NCBI GenBank assembly: GCA_035352895.1
Contig: DAOPYN010000008.1
Span: 1-64,000 of the forward strand
Reading direction: 5' to 3'
DNA from: UBA5070 sp035352895
Lineage (GTDB): Bacteria > Fibrobacterota > Fibrobacteria > UBA5070
Length of the DNA stretch: 64,000 nt
Shown: piece after piece, positions 1-9,000 of the stretch
Layout: each line of letters opens with the position of its first letter
Numbering within the stretch: the first letter of the stretch is position 1
Program-made: the position numbers and the translations under genes
Notes under the pieces: model-generated
Seen by the model: only the letters and a program-made list of their open reading frames with translations
Told to the model about the DNA's origin: nothing
Databases searched by the model: none

Positions 1-194
1 CCTACCAGAGACACTAAATATTCGCCTGCAATTGTGATCTGCCGCGCAGACTCCTGGATTGCCTCCAGGCTCCCTGTCGACATCTTGGCAGCGGACTTTC
101 GGAAGGGCTCCCCTTCGACAGCGCAATGGTGGTTTCCAACGCCACTTTTGCCCTCCAGCTTTTGATTCACTTCCCCCCAAAGGCGGCCATGTGA

Positions 195-692
195 ATGGAC
201 CTGAAAAAAGTCTCCACCCTCCTGAACTTGAAATCGTTCTACGAGCACCGGGTTCTTATGGCGATTTCGGGGGTCTTTTTCGTTTCGATTCTTTTTGCCG
301 TTCCCGCGTCCTATTTTTCAAATTTTGGATGGCTCCGTGGAATCTTCGCTCCGCTTTTCATCTTGTATTATTTCATCTATTTCGCTTTCAATTCCTTTTA
401 CTTGGTATTATTGGGAATCGCCCCTTCTAGAATGATCCCTCTCTTTGGACTCAATGGCCTGACCTATTTGGCCGGAAACCTATTGCTCCCTGACTTCGCC
501 GACACTGGAAACCCCTATGCGTGTTTTCGCCAAGTGGAAATCGTCGGCCCTGGTGTGGACCTGCAATTCTACGCCTTCCTGACCGCCATCGCCCATCTCC
601 TGATCTTCGTCCTCCAAATCGTGCAACTGGTCCGCGACCTCTACCGCCGCTCCAAACAGCTCAACCTACCCGCCCTGGACACCCCATCCTAG
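195..692 (+). CDS. small integral membrane protein, unknown family
   Basis: A 165-residue protein with about four hydrophobic stretches (roughly residues 20-40, 47-73, 80-97 and 122-143), rich in Phe, Leu and Tyr and ending in a basic tail, so it should sit in the inner membrane. I do not recognise the family. The ATG at 195 lacks a clear ribosome-binding site. The reading frame is long, and its Phe/Leu/Ile pattern is typical of real membrane proteins, which is why I accept it. The DNA here is much more A+T-rich than the rest of the window, which could mean recent acquisition. It stands alone; the next gene begins 264 bases further on. Confidence 0.6.
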   Translation: MDLKKVSTLLNLKSFYEHRVLMAISGVFFVSILFAVPASYFSNFGWLRGIFAPLFILYYFIYFAFNSFYLVLLGIAPSRMIPLFGLNGLTYLAGNLLLPDFADTGNPYACFRQVEIVGPGVDLQFYAFLTAIAHLLIFVLQIVQLVRDLYRRSKQLNLPALDTPS

Positions 693-855
693 CCCTCCCC
701 CTCTGTATACTCACAAAGAAGTCATCTTCATCCGACCACTTTATGAATTTCCTCGCAATTTTCCTCAAAGATTTTCCGTAACACACCACTATAGACACGT
801 CATCATGACCACTTTGCAGTTGTCGCTCAGACTGGTCATCTTCATCTGCCCACAA

Positions 856-903
856 GGTGCAACTAGTAAGGGCGATTCATGAATCGCCCTTACTAGTTGC
901 ACC
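856..903. repeat. perfect 48-bp palindrome
   Basis: Two 24-base arms are exact reverse complements with no loop. The centre reads GATTCATGAATC, flanked by GGGC/GCCC and then by GTAA/TTAC and ACTA/TAGT. It ends 53 bases before the ATG of the TIGR02147 gene. It could be a mobile or REP-like intergenic palindrome, a transcription terminator without a T-run, or an operator. A second, imperfect palindrome of similar size and core (GTAGGG) lies at 50784-50833. Confidence 0.9.
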
Positions 904-956
904 ACCACGCGCAACGGAAAAGTGGTAGACTGTCCCCCGCCACCACCAGCTCCCAC

Positions 957-1700
957 ATGCAAGACATCTTCGAATACACCAACTATCGCAAATACCTCTC
1001 GGACCTCTACGCCCAGCGCAAAGCCGCGAATCCTTCCTTCTCGTATCGCCACATCGCCCAGAAGGCAGGTTTCGCTTCACCCAGTTTCATCGGAAAGATC
1101 CTTTCCGGTGAAACCAACATTTCCCACCAAACGCTCCTGCGGTTGGTGGACGTATTCCAGCTTGCCGGACCCGAAGCGGAATTCTTCGAACTGATGGTCT
1201 ACTACGACCTCGCCCAAACCGAATACGACAAGCGCCACTACTTCCAACGCATGAACGCATTGAGGACCCGCCACGGAGTCCAACCGATCGAGACGCTGGA
1301 ATCGCTCCACAGCGCGTGGTACGTCCCTCCGCTCTTGAACCTGATCGAGCTGGGCTTGTTCCAAGGGAACTTCACGGAGCTGGGGCGTCTGGTGACCCCC
1401 CCCATCTCGGGGCAGGAGGCACGCTTGGGAGTGGAATTGCTCCTGATGGGAGGCCATATCCGTCGCGAGGAGAACGGGACCTACGTAACCGAAGCTAGAC
1501 GCCCATCCTCGGCCCCAGGGCTCCAGGAACCGCCTTCGTCGGTCTGGGCCCCAGCGGAAGACGAAGTGAATGTGTCCCATCTGTTGGCCACCCTGCCTCC
1601 ATCCACCCCTCCCGCGTTGGCCCGTCGCCTCCAGCGCATGCACGACGAACTTCTGGACCTGTTGCGCCGCGCCCACAAGGAGGACTTCCCCCTGGATTGA
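957..1700 (+). CDS. TIGR02147 family protein
   Basis: This 247-residue protein matches the TIGR02147 family, first defined by paralogues in Fibrobacter succinogenes; no biochemical function is established. The start of the family signature is visible in residues 1-20 (FEYTNYRKYLSDLY). Residues about 29-69 look like an XRE-type helix-turn-helix (IAQKAGF, then SFIGKILSGE and a following helix), so DNA binding is plausible. The frame stays open 60 bases upstream to a possible start at 897 inside the palindrome. The ATG at 957 fits the family N-terminus, so I chose it. The C-terminal half is the usual divergent region. It may regulate a neighbouring surface-protein gene, which is inference only. 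Confidence 0.85.
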   Translation: MQDIFEYTNYRKYLSDLYAQRKAANPSFSYRHIAQKAGFASPSFIGKILSGETNISHQTLLRLVDVFQLAGPEAEFFELMVYYDLAQTEYDKRHYFQRMNALRTRHGVQPIETLESLHSAWYVPPLLNLIELGLFQGNFTELGRLVTPPISGQEARLGVELLLMGGHIRREENGTYVTEARRPSSAPGLQEPPSSVWAPAEDEVNVSHLLATLPPSTPPALARRLQRMHDELLDLLRRAHKEDFPLD

Positions 1701-1878
1701 ATCGACCGTTCCACTCCCCCGAAGCCAGTGGCACGCCCCTGGAGGTCGGTGCGATTCCTCGCAGGAAACGCTATTTCCCCGCCCCCCTCCGCATGATGGA
1801 TCCGCACATCCACCAATGGATAGGTTCTGTGGACGTCTTCAGGACCCTTGTCCTGACGCGCACCGGAAGGACCGGACC

Positions 1879-4122
1879 ATGTTCACTCGTCGCAGCTTGG
1901 GTATCCTGACATCCCTCTTGACCGTTTGGTTTGCCGGATGCGAGGTCGTGGAGACCCCCACCGAAGCCGGCAAGGAAGACTCCGTCGCCATCGCTCGATC
2001 CAAGGAAGACTCGGTCCGCAAGGCGGATTCCGTGTCCAAGGTGAAGGTTCAGCGCACCAACGATTCGTTGGCCGCGGTCAAGGCCCAGAAGGATTCCGCC
2101 TTGGTGAAGAAGATCCGTGCAAAGGGGACGTCCGACTCCCTGGCCGATCTCAAGGCGTGCTCGGAGCCCTCCAGCGACAAAACCAAGGGCAAGGTATCCG
2201 TCCAGCCCAAGACCGATCGCGACTGTTTGGACTCCCTCCAGAAGATCCGCGAGAAGCACCAGCAGGAAGCGCTGGACGACATCCGCATCTGCGACGACAT
2301 CTACAAGAAGTCGCGCAACCCGAACGAGACGAACCTTCTCCATTGGAACACCGAGCATTGCACCGATTCCATCGCCGACGCCCGTGAGCGACTTGTGGAA
2401 GACTCCCTTCGCAAGGTGCGGGAATCGTGGGTCGCCGACTCCTTGGCGAAGGTCCGCGCAGAATTTGTTGCCGATTCCACGGCGAAGGCGCGGTGGGTCG
2501 CCGATTCCCTGGCCAAGATCGACCTGGAACGTCGGATGGCTGAACGGAAAACGTCCGATTCCTTGGCCGCCATCCGAAAGACCGCGGATTCCCTGGCTGC
2601 CATCGCCAAGAAAAAGGTCGCCGACTCCATCGCCGTGGTGAAGGCTCAAGAGGCTGCCCTCAAGAAGTCCACCGATTCCCTGGAGGCCATCGCCAAGAAG
2701 AAGGCCGCAGACTCCATCGCCGTGGTGAAGGCTCAAGAGGCCGCCATCAAGAAGACCGCAGATTCCCTGGCCGCCATCGCCAACAAGAAGGTCGCAGACT
2801 CCATCGCCGTGGTGAAAGCGCAAGAGGCCGCCATCAAGAGGACCGCGGATTCCCTCGCCGCCATCGCCAACAAGAAGGTGGCCGACTCGCTGGCGGTAGT
2901 CAAACGCGCCAAGGATTCCGCGACCTACGTGCTGAACCTACGCCTGGCCGCCGAACGCAAGACCGCCGATTCCCTCGTGGCGATCCAGAAGCAAAGGATT
3001 GCCGATTCGCTGGCTGTGATCAAGGCGAAGGATGCGGCCCTCAAGAAGACCGCGGATTCCCTCGTCGCCATCGCCAACAAGAAAATCTCCGACTCGCTGA
3101 CCGCCATCAAACGCGCCAAGGATTCCGCGACCTACGTGCTGAACCTGCGCCTGGCCGCCGAACGCAAGACCGCCGACTCCCTCCTTGTGCTCGAGAAACG
3201 GCGGATCGCCGACTCGATGTCTGTGGTCAAGGCCAAGGAAGCCGCCCTCAAGAAGACCGCGGATTCCCTCGTCGCCATCGCCAACAAGAAAATGTCCGAC
3301 TCGCTGGCCGCGGTCAAACGCGCCAAGGATTCCGCGACCTACGTGCTGAACCTGCGCCTGGCCGCCGAACGCAAGACCGCCGATTCGCTGGTGGCCCTCA
3401 GCTACAAGAGAATCGCCGACTCCCTGGCCCTCGAGAAGGTTCGGCTCGCCGCCATCCAGAAGACCACCGATTCCATCGCCTTCGCGACCGCCAAGCGGAC
3501 CGCCGACTCCCTGGCCGCCGTACAGCGCACCCGGGATTCCCTCCTGGCCATCGAGAAGGCCCGCATCGCGGCCATCCAGAAGACCGCCGATTCCCTGGCC
3601 ATGATCGCCACCAAACGGACCGCCGACTCCATCGCCGCCGTCCAGCATACCCGGGATTCCCTCCTGGCCATCGAGAAGGCTCGGCTCGCCGCCATCCAGA
3701 AGACCGCCGATTCCCTGGCCATGATCGCCGCCAAACGGACCGCCGACTCCCTGGCCGTCGTGGAAGCGGAACGCACCAAGGCATGCGCCGACGTGGAAGC
3801 CATGATGTCCCGCTACGTCGCGGAAGGATCCCTCCGGATCAGTCGCCACGACGACACCACCAGCCTGATCCTGGTCGACCGCAAGAAGATGGGAACCACC
3901 ATCTGCACCGAATACCGCTCGCTGTTCGACCGCAGCATCACGGACTCGCTCCTGTTCATCCAGCGCTCCTCCGGCCTGGTGAACGTGGCGATCCTCAACG
4001 GGAAGACTTCCAGCAAGCCCACCGACAACCTCTACGCGGTCCTCGGCGCCCATTCGCCGGAAATCGTCGCCTTCGTCCGCCAGTACATCGCCAAGGCCAG
4101 AGCCGCCGGAATCTGGCGCTGA
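1879..4122 (+). CDS. repeat-built helical lipoprotein (DSL repeats)
   Basis: A 747-residue lipoprotein. The signal peptide ends in the lipobox FAGC (Cys21). Residues about 25-235 are irregular, highly charged and contain four Cys. Residues about 236-632 are made of alanine/lysine-rich units with recurring A-D-S-[LI] motifs, predicted as one long helix or coiled coil. The last ~115 residues are a separate, less repetitive domain with two Cys. The ATG at 1879 has AGGA upstream and gives the signal peptide; the same frame is open further upstream without any protein-like sequence. A lipid anchor plus a long helix plus a terminal domain suggests a periplasm-spanning or surface spacer. That is inference; I know no named family for it. 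Confidence 0.75.
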   Translation: MFTRRSLGILTSLLTVWFAGCEVVETPTEAGKEDSVAIARSKEDSVRKADSVSKVKVQRTNDSLAAVKAQKDSALVKKIRAKGTSDSLADLKACSEPSSDKTKGKVSVQPKTDRDCLDSLQKIREKHQQEALDDIRICDDIYKKSRNPNETNLLHWNTEHCTDSIADARERLVEDSLRKVRESWVADSLAKVRAEFVADSTAKARWVADSLAKIDLERRMAERKTSDSLAAIRKTADSLAAIAKKKVADSIAVVKAQEAALKKSTDSLEAIAKKKAADSIAVVKAQEAAIKKTADSLAAIANKKVADSIAVVKAQEAAIKRTADSLAAIANKKVADSLAVVKRAKDSATYVLNLRLAAERKTADSLVAIQKQRIADSLAVIKAKDAALKKTADSLVAIANKKISDSLTAIKRAKDSATYVLNLRLAAERKTADSLLVLEKRRIADSMSVVKAKEAALKKTADSLVAIANKKMSDSLAAVKRAKDSATYVLNLRLAAERKTADSLVALSYKRIADSLALEKVRLAAIQKTTDSIAFATAKRTADSLAAVQRTRDSLLAIEKARIAAIQKTADSLAMIATKRTADSIAAVQHTRDSLLAIEKARLAAIQKTADSLAMIAAKRTADSLAVVEAERTKACADVEAMMSRYVAEGSLRISRHDDTTSLILVDRKKMGTTICTEYRSLFDRSITDSLLFIQRSSGLVNVAILNGKTSSKPTDNLYAVLGAHSPEIVAFVRQYIAKARAAGIWR
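2587..2934 (+). repeat. 87-bp coding repeat, four units
   Basis: The GAT codon of the A-D-S-L motif recurs at 2587, 2674, 2761 and 2848, exactly 87 bases (29 residues) apart. Within each unit a second D-S-[LI] motif lies 12 residues after the first. Neighbouring units are almost identical in DNA. Confidence 0.9.
2914..3375 (+). repeat. 207-bp higher-order coding repeat
   Basis: The block encoding KDSATYVLNLRLAAERK occurs three times, with its GAT codon at 2914, 3121 and 3328, exactly 207 bases (69 residues) apart. The spacers are variants of the 29-residue unit found just upstream. Confidence 0.9.
3533..3770 (+). repeat. 120-bp coding repeat, two units
   Basis: The block encoding RDSLLAIEKAR followed by IQKTADSLAMIA occurs twice, 120 bases (40 residues) apart (GATTCC at 3533 and 3653). 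This is the third repeat class in the same gene. Confidence 0.85.
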
Positions 4123-4180
4123 GTCGTCCTCCACTGGAAGTCGGAAGCCGTCAGGCACCCCTAATTCCACCGGCACGGAA

Positions 4181-4724
4181 GTGGTGATCGGATGGAGCAC
4201 GCTCCGGTCACGCACCAAGGTTGGCCCTGTCTACGTGAAGAGGAACCTTTCCGACCGCAAGCTGGTGGCAGGCCTCATGACCGAAGGACAGGCGACCTAC
4301 TGGGGTTTCCCCGCGTCCTACCCCGTGCTGAGCTACGTGAAGACCCACACCTACGGGGTGTACAAGTACTTCTCCAGTTGGAATCATGCGGAATTCAACA
4401 ACTCCCAGTACCATCGCCGCCGGGCTGACCGGCGGCGATCCGATTCCGGGAGTGCTGGGATATTCCGGCTGCGCGGACAACACGCTGGCCCCGCAGAACC
4501 GTCGCGGTTCGGCTCCGGAACTGTTCGGTTTCAACCCTGAAATCGTTTGGATCGGAGGCTACATGTACCCCAAGGCTGGAGCCCCCAAGTTCGATGCAGG
4601 AACAACCGTTCCGGTGTATTTCTACAAGGACGCCACCACCTCGCGTTTCCGCGCGAGCACCACCTGGCCCAACACCAACGCCAACTGCGCACGCCTGGGA
4701 GGCTATGGCTTCGCGGTGAACTGA
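4181..4724 (+). pseudogene. frameshifted secreted-protein remnant
   Basis: Two overlapping frames look like halves of one protein. The first (from about 4181, readable upstream through a Ser/Thr-rich stretch that overlaps the end of the previous gene) encodes VGPVYVKRNLSDRKLVAG and then about 55 plausible residues up to about 4410. After that its translation turns into Arg-rich nonsense. The second frame takes over near 4386-4420 and continues with GGDPIPGVLGYSGCADNT to the TGA at 4722. A +1 shift joins them. I see no signal peptide and no confident start, so the 5' part may be lost. I do not recognise the family. A sequencing or assembly error near 4400-4430 is the main alternative. Confidence 0.5.
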
Positions 4725-4753
4725 CCCGCGATCCATCGATCCTGGCGATTGTG

Positions 4754-4778
4754 GGCCCCGCCGATGGCGGGGCCTTTT
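4754..4778 (+). terminator. rho-independent terminator
   Basis: The stem GGCCCCGCC / GGCGGGGCC (9 bp, perfect) has a 3-base loop and is followed by TTTT. It lies 29 bases after the stop at 4724 and would end plus-strand transcription before the convergent hydrolase gene. Confidence 0.85.
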
Positions 4779-4806
4779 CCGATTTCCCACGCACCAGAAA
4801 CCGTCA

Positions 4807-5907
4807 TCACTTCAAATCCAACCACCAGTTCTCGCGCCGCGTCGTGTCCGATAGCGACGCCACCTCCCCGATCCTGGGCGTCAGCAATCCATACCCTCCG
4901 GAATCCGCACCGGCTTGCAGAAGTCGCAACGGCTCGGTCCATGGATGGCGGGAAATGCAGAATTTGGAATTGTGCACGGGCAGGAGCCGCGAGGCCCGCA
5001 ACTCGCGCATGGTCCTGGGGAGCAGTTGGGGCAGCAGGTGGATGTTGCGCCAGGCCGAATCGTACTGACCCTGTTCCAGGATGGCCAGATCGAAGGGGCC
5101 GTGCTCCTTTCCGATGGACACGAAGTGCGCCCCCGCTCCCCCATCGCCGCCCAGATACACGCTGCGCTGTGGGCTTTTCACGGCAAACGAGCACCAGAGG
5201 CTCCGTGAACGCGAGAGTCCCCGCCCCGAGAAATGCCGAGCGGGAAGCGCCCGAAGCACCACGCTGGCGGAAACGGACAGCGAATCGTTCCAATCCAGTT
5301 CGACGATTTTCGACGAGGGATACCCCCACCGTTCCAGGTGCGCGCCCACACCCAGACCGCACACCACCGTATCCACCTTCTCCCGCAGGAGCGTGACGGT
5401 TTCGCGGTCCAGATGGTCCCAGTGGTCGTGGGTGATCACCAGGACGTCGATGTGGGGCATGTCGGAGGCCTTGAATCGATCGCTTCCCGCAAAGGCCTTG
5501 GTCCCCACCGGCATGGGCGAAGCGCGCCCGGAAAAGACCGGGTCCACCAAGAAACGAACGCCACCCACCTGCAGCAGATAGGAGGAGTGGCCAAACCAGA
5601 CCACCAGGTCCTGCGTACCATCCAGCGCGGATAGATCGGTGGCCACGGAAGGAATCGAGTCCTGGGGAATGGTCTCGGGATGGTCGCCAAAGAGGAAATC
5701 GCCAGCCATTCCCAACGAACTCTCGTCACTGGTCATCACCTCGGAGGGCTCCATGTTCTGGAAGACACCATCCTTCTGGTGTGGCGACTGGCGGATCCGC
5801 TCCAGGCGGTCCCCTTGGGGGAGCGCTCCGAACTTCTCCGTACGCAGAAACAGAAACCCCGAAACGGTGGGCACGGCCACCATGCCTGCGACAATCCATC
5901 CGATCAT
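4807..5907 (-). CDS. MBL-fold hydrolase, NAPE-PLD/UlaG-like
   Basis: A 366-residue metallo-beta-lactamase-fold protein. The N-terminus is a signal or anchor segment (residues about 2-20), so it probably acts outside the cytoplasm. The core starts with WFGHSSYLLQ and FLVDPVF, the usual opening of NAPE-PLD-like and UlaG-like members. The metal motif THDHWDHLD follows near residue 158, and later LPARHFSGRG and YLGGDGG. NAPE-PLD relatives cleave phosphodiesters in lipids, but the true substrate here is unknown. The frame allows a TTG start at 5934. I prefer the ATG at 5907, which has GAGG upstream and places the hydrophobic segment first. It lies downstream of the FISUMP gene but behind that gene's terminator. 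Confidence 0.82.
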   Translation of the reverse strand: MIGWIVAGMVAVPTVSGFLFLRTEKFGALPQGDRLERIRQSPHQKDGVFQNMEPSEVMTSDESSLGMAGDFLFGDHPETIPQDSIPSVATDLSALDGTQDLVVWFGHSSYLLQVGGVRFLVDPVFSGRASPMPVGTKAFAGSDRFKASDMPHIDVLVITHDHWDHLDRETVTLLREKVDTVVCGLGVGAHLERWGYPSSKIVELDWNDSLSVSASVVLRALPARHFSGRGLSRSRSLWCSFAVKSPQRSVYLGGDGGAGAHFVSIGKEHGPFDLAILEQGQYDSAWRNIHLLPQLLPRTMRELRASRLLPVHNSKFCISRHPWTEPLRLLQAGADSGGYGLLTPRIGEVASLSDTTRRENWWLDLK

Positions 5908-6020
5908 GCGCCATACCCTCTTTGGAACCCGCAAACCCGCCCCACGATCCCGATGGTCGTCGCCATCGCCTCATCCTTCAAATACACGCCCACGGGGACG
6001 TCGGCATCGCCCATTCCAGG

Positions 6021-6054
6021 AAAAACGCCCCCGGGGAGGACTTCCCGGGGGCGT
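6021..6054 (-). terminator. rho-independent terminator of the FISUMP gene
   Basis: An 11-bp perfect stem (plus-strand arms 6025-6035 and 6044-6054) encloses an 8-base loop. Read on the minus strand it is followed by a run of T, the complement of AAAAA at 6021-6025. It sits 25 bases after the stop codon of the 1582-residue lipoprotein. Confidence 0.9.
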
Positions 6055-6079
6055 CGCAATCACAGAAGAATCGATCGGA

Positions 6080-9000
6080 TCAATCCGCGATGCAGCGCAG
6101 GGTGGTGCTGCGGTACTTGTTGTTCCAGGTGGAAGCGAATCCTGTTTGGGTATCGTACAGATCGGGTCCGTAGGCGGTGCCTTCATCACTCTCGGTCGCC
6201 GACCAGAGGTAGTTCGCGGTTCCTTGGGCATAGTATCCGGTGGGGATGACGTACCCTCCAGCCGGCAACCCGCGGAAACCGTAGTCGTCCGAGCCTGGGG
6301 TGGTCGACCACCCGGCAGTCGCCTTGAGGATGTAGCCGCTCTGCGCCTTGGTCGCGTCGACCTCGGACTCGAGGGTCTTCCATTCGGCGAGGGATGGGAC
6401 ATGGTAGTCGGCAGGACAGATTCCAGCCACACCCACGTCGGTCCCTCCACGCAACGTCGAGTCGTAGTGCGTGGAAATGCCGCGCGTTTCCGACCAGGTG
6501 TACAGACGTCCGAACTTGTCGCATCCCGCCTGGTTTCCACCTGAGCACACGCCAAGAGTCCCGTTGGCCGAATAGTTGAGGGCCTGAGCCATCCAGGTCT
6601 GGGTGCCGATCTTCACGGTCCGATAGGTCTGACCATCGCGGGCATCCAGGACGGACCCGTAGGCGATGCCCGTCTTCCAGGGGACACTGAAGTCCGTGAT
6701 GGTGTACGAGCGCGACACGGTACTGCTGGTGGTGTAGTTGGTCCGGAAGCCCGCGGCTGTGATCACCTGGGTCTTGGACACCGCAATGGGGCCGGAATAC
6801 AGCGTGGAGGATTCCGTGGGAGCCGTTCCATCGGTGGTGTAGCGGATCTGGGCACCGGAGGTGGCGCAGGTGATGGAGACACTCTGCGGCACCGCGTAGC
6901 TTCCGGCGGCAAGCTTGATCACGGGGATCGCCACCCTTCCCAGCGAAATGGTGATGGTGGAGGTGGCCACCGCGCTGGGGGCCCAGGTGGCCTTGAGAGC
7001 GATCGCCCTCACTGTGGTGGAAGTGGTTACGGTGAACGCTCCGGAGTACAAGGTGGAAGTCGTGTTGGGTGCGCTACCGTCGGTGGTGTAGTAGATTTCG
7101 GCTCCCATGGTGGTGGTGGTGATGGTCACCGGCTGGGTGGCGCTATACGTGCCGGAAGCAGGAGTGATCACCGGCGCCGCCACCGTTCCCGTGATCACGT
7201 AGGTGAAGTTCGACACCGTGCTGGAAACCCAGCCGAACTTGAACGCTCTCACCCTCAGGACCTTGCTCGTGGTGATCTGGACGGAATCCGCAAACAAGGC
7301 GGAGTTCGCGTCGGGAATCGTTCCATCCAGCGTGTAGCGGATCTCCGCACCGGAGGTGCGGCTGGAGAGCTTCACCCAGATCGGAGCGGTGTAGGTACCT
7401 GCAGCCACGGAGGACGTGGGCTGCGCCACGGTACCCGTGATCGTGTAGGCGTAGGTCGCCACCGTGCTGGAAGCCCAGCCGGACTTGAACGCAGCGGCCT
7501 TCACGGTCTTGCTGGCGGAGATCAGGATGGAATCCGTATACAAGGTGGACGAGGAGTCCGGAACCGAACCATCCAGCGTGTAGCGAATCTGGGCACCGTC
7601 GGTGGCGCTGGAAAGCTTCAACAGGATCGGGGCCGTATAGGTGCCAGCGGCCTTGGAGGACGTGGGCTGCGCCACGGTTCCCGTGATCGTGTAGGCGAAG
7701 CTCGCCACCGCGCTGGGAGCCCAGCCGGACTTGAACGCCGCAGCTTTCAGGGTCTTGCTCGCTGCGATCATGATGGAATCCGTATACAAGGTGGACGAGG
7801 AGTCCGGAACCGAACCATCCAGCGTGTAGCGGATCTGGGCACCGTCGGTGGCGCTGGAAAGCTTCACAATGATCGGAGCGGTGTAGGTGCCGGCGGCCTT
7901 GGAGGAGGTGGGCTGCGCCACGGTACCCGTGATCGTGTAGGCGAAGCTCGACACGGCGCTGGGAGCCCAGCCAAACTTGAACGCCACCGCCTTCAGGGTC
8001 TTGCTCGCATCGATCTGGATGGAATCCGCAAACAAGGTGGACGAGGAGTCCGGAACCGAACCATCCAGCGTGTAGCGGATCTGGGCGCCGTCAGTGGTAC
8101 TGGAAAGCTTCACCCAGATCGGAGCCGTGTAGGTGCCGGCGGCCTTGGTGGCCGTGGGCTGCGCCACCGTGCCCGTGATGGTGTAGGATGCCGATGCGAC
8201 GGCGCTCGTGGCCCAGCCGGATTTCATGGCGATCGCCTTCACGGTCTGCGAAGCGGAGACCGCGATGGAATCCGCGTACAGGTTGGAACTCGATGTGGGG
8301 TCGGTGCCATCGGTGGTATAGCGGATCTCGGCACCGGAAGTGGCGGTTGCCAGTGCGACCTTCACCGCCGAGGAGAAGGTCCCGGCGGCCGGGGAGAAGG
8401 TGGGCGCCGCGACGCCACCGGTGATCGTATAGGACGCGGTGGCGACAGAGCTTGTCTTCCATCCGTCGCGCAAAGCGATGGCTTTCAACGTCGTGGTGGC
8501 AGCCACGCTGAGCGAATCGGAATACCGGCTGGAGGCGGCGGTGGGATCTGACCCATCCAGCGTGTAGCGGATCTCGGCACCCGCGGCCGCCTTGATCCCC
8601 ACCTTGCGTGCGGAGGAATAGGTCCCGGCGGCGGGGCTGAATTCGGGAGCGGAAAGGGAGAAGCTGAAGTCCGCCGAAACCACCACGCTGGGCTCCATGC
8701 CCGGAGCGGTGGCACGGGCCCACAGACGACCGGACTTGTCCATGGTGACGGGGCCGGAGACCTCGGTCCAGTCGGTGGAATCCTTCGAGACCAGGATGGT
8801 GGCCCCGGAGGTGGAATCGGTGACCACCACCTTCTGGACCTCCTGGAAGGAGCCACCTGCGGGTTCCATCCGGGGGGCAGTGGTCCGGATCCGGTACTGG
8901 GCGGAAACCACCTGGCTGCGGGCCATGCCCGTAACCGAATCCCAGGCCCAAACCTTGGTGTTGGACGCGATCTGGAGGGGTTTGTCAAGAACCGTCCAGC

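Noticed and set aside
719..850. Direct repeat GTCATCTTCATC near 721 and 836
   Set aside because: Only 12 bases, two copies, with no further structure; consistent with chance in a short A+T-rich gap.
1771..2823. 350-residue frame opposite the DSL lipoprotein, and similar frames at 2938-4218
   Set aside because: Its Gly/Asp/Leu repeats simply mirror the DNA repeats of the real gene on the other strand; it has no start signal or domain.
2580..3780. CRISPR-like array because of regular spacing
   Set aside because: The regular units are in-frame coding repeats without spacers of constant size; they lie wholly inside a lipoprotein gene.
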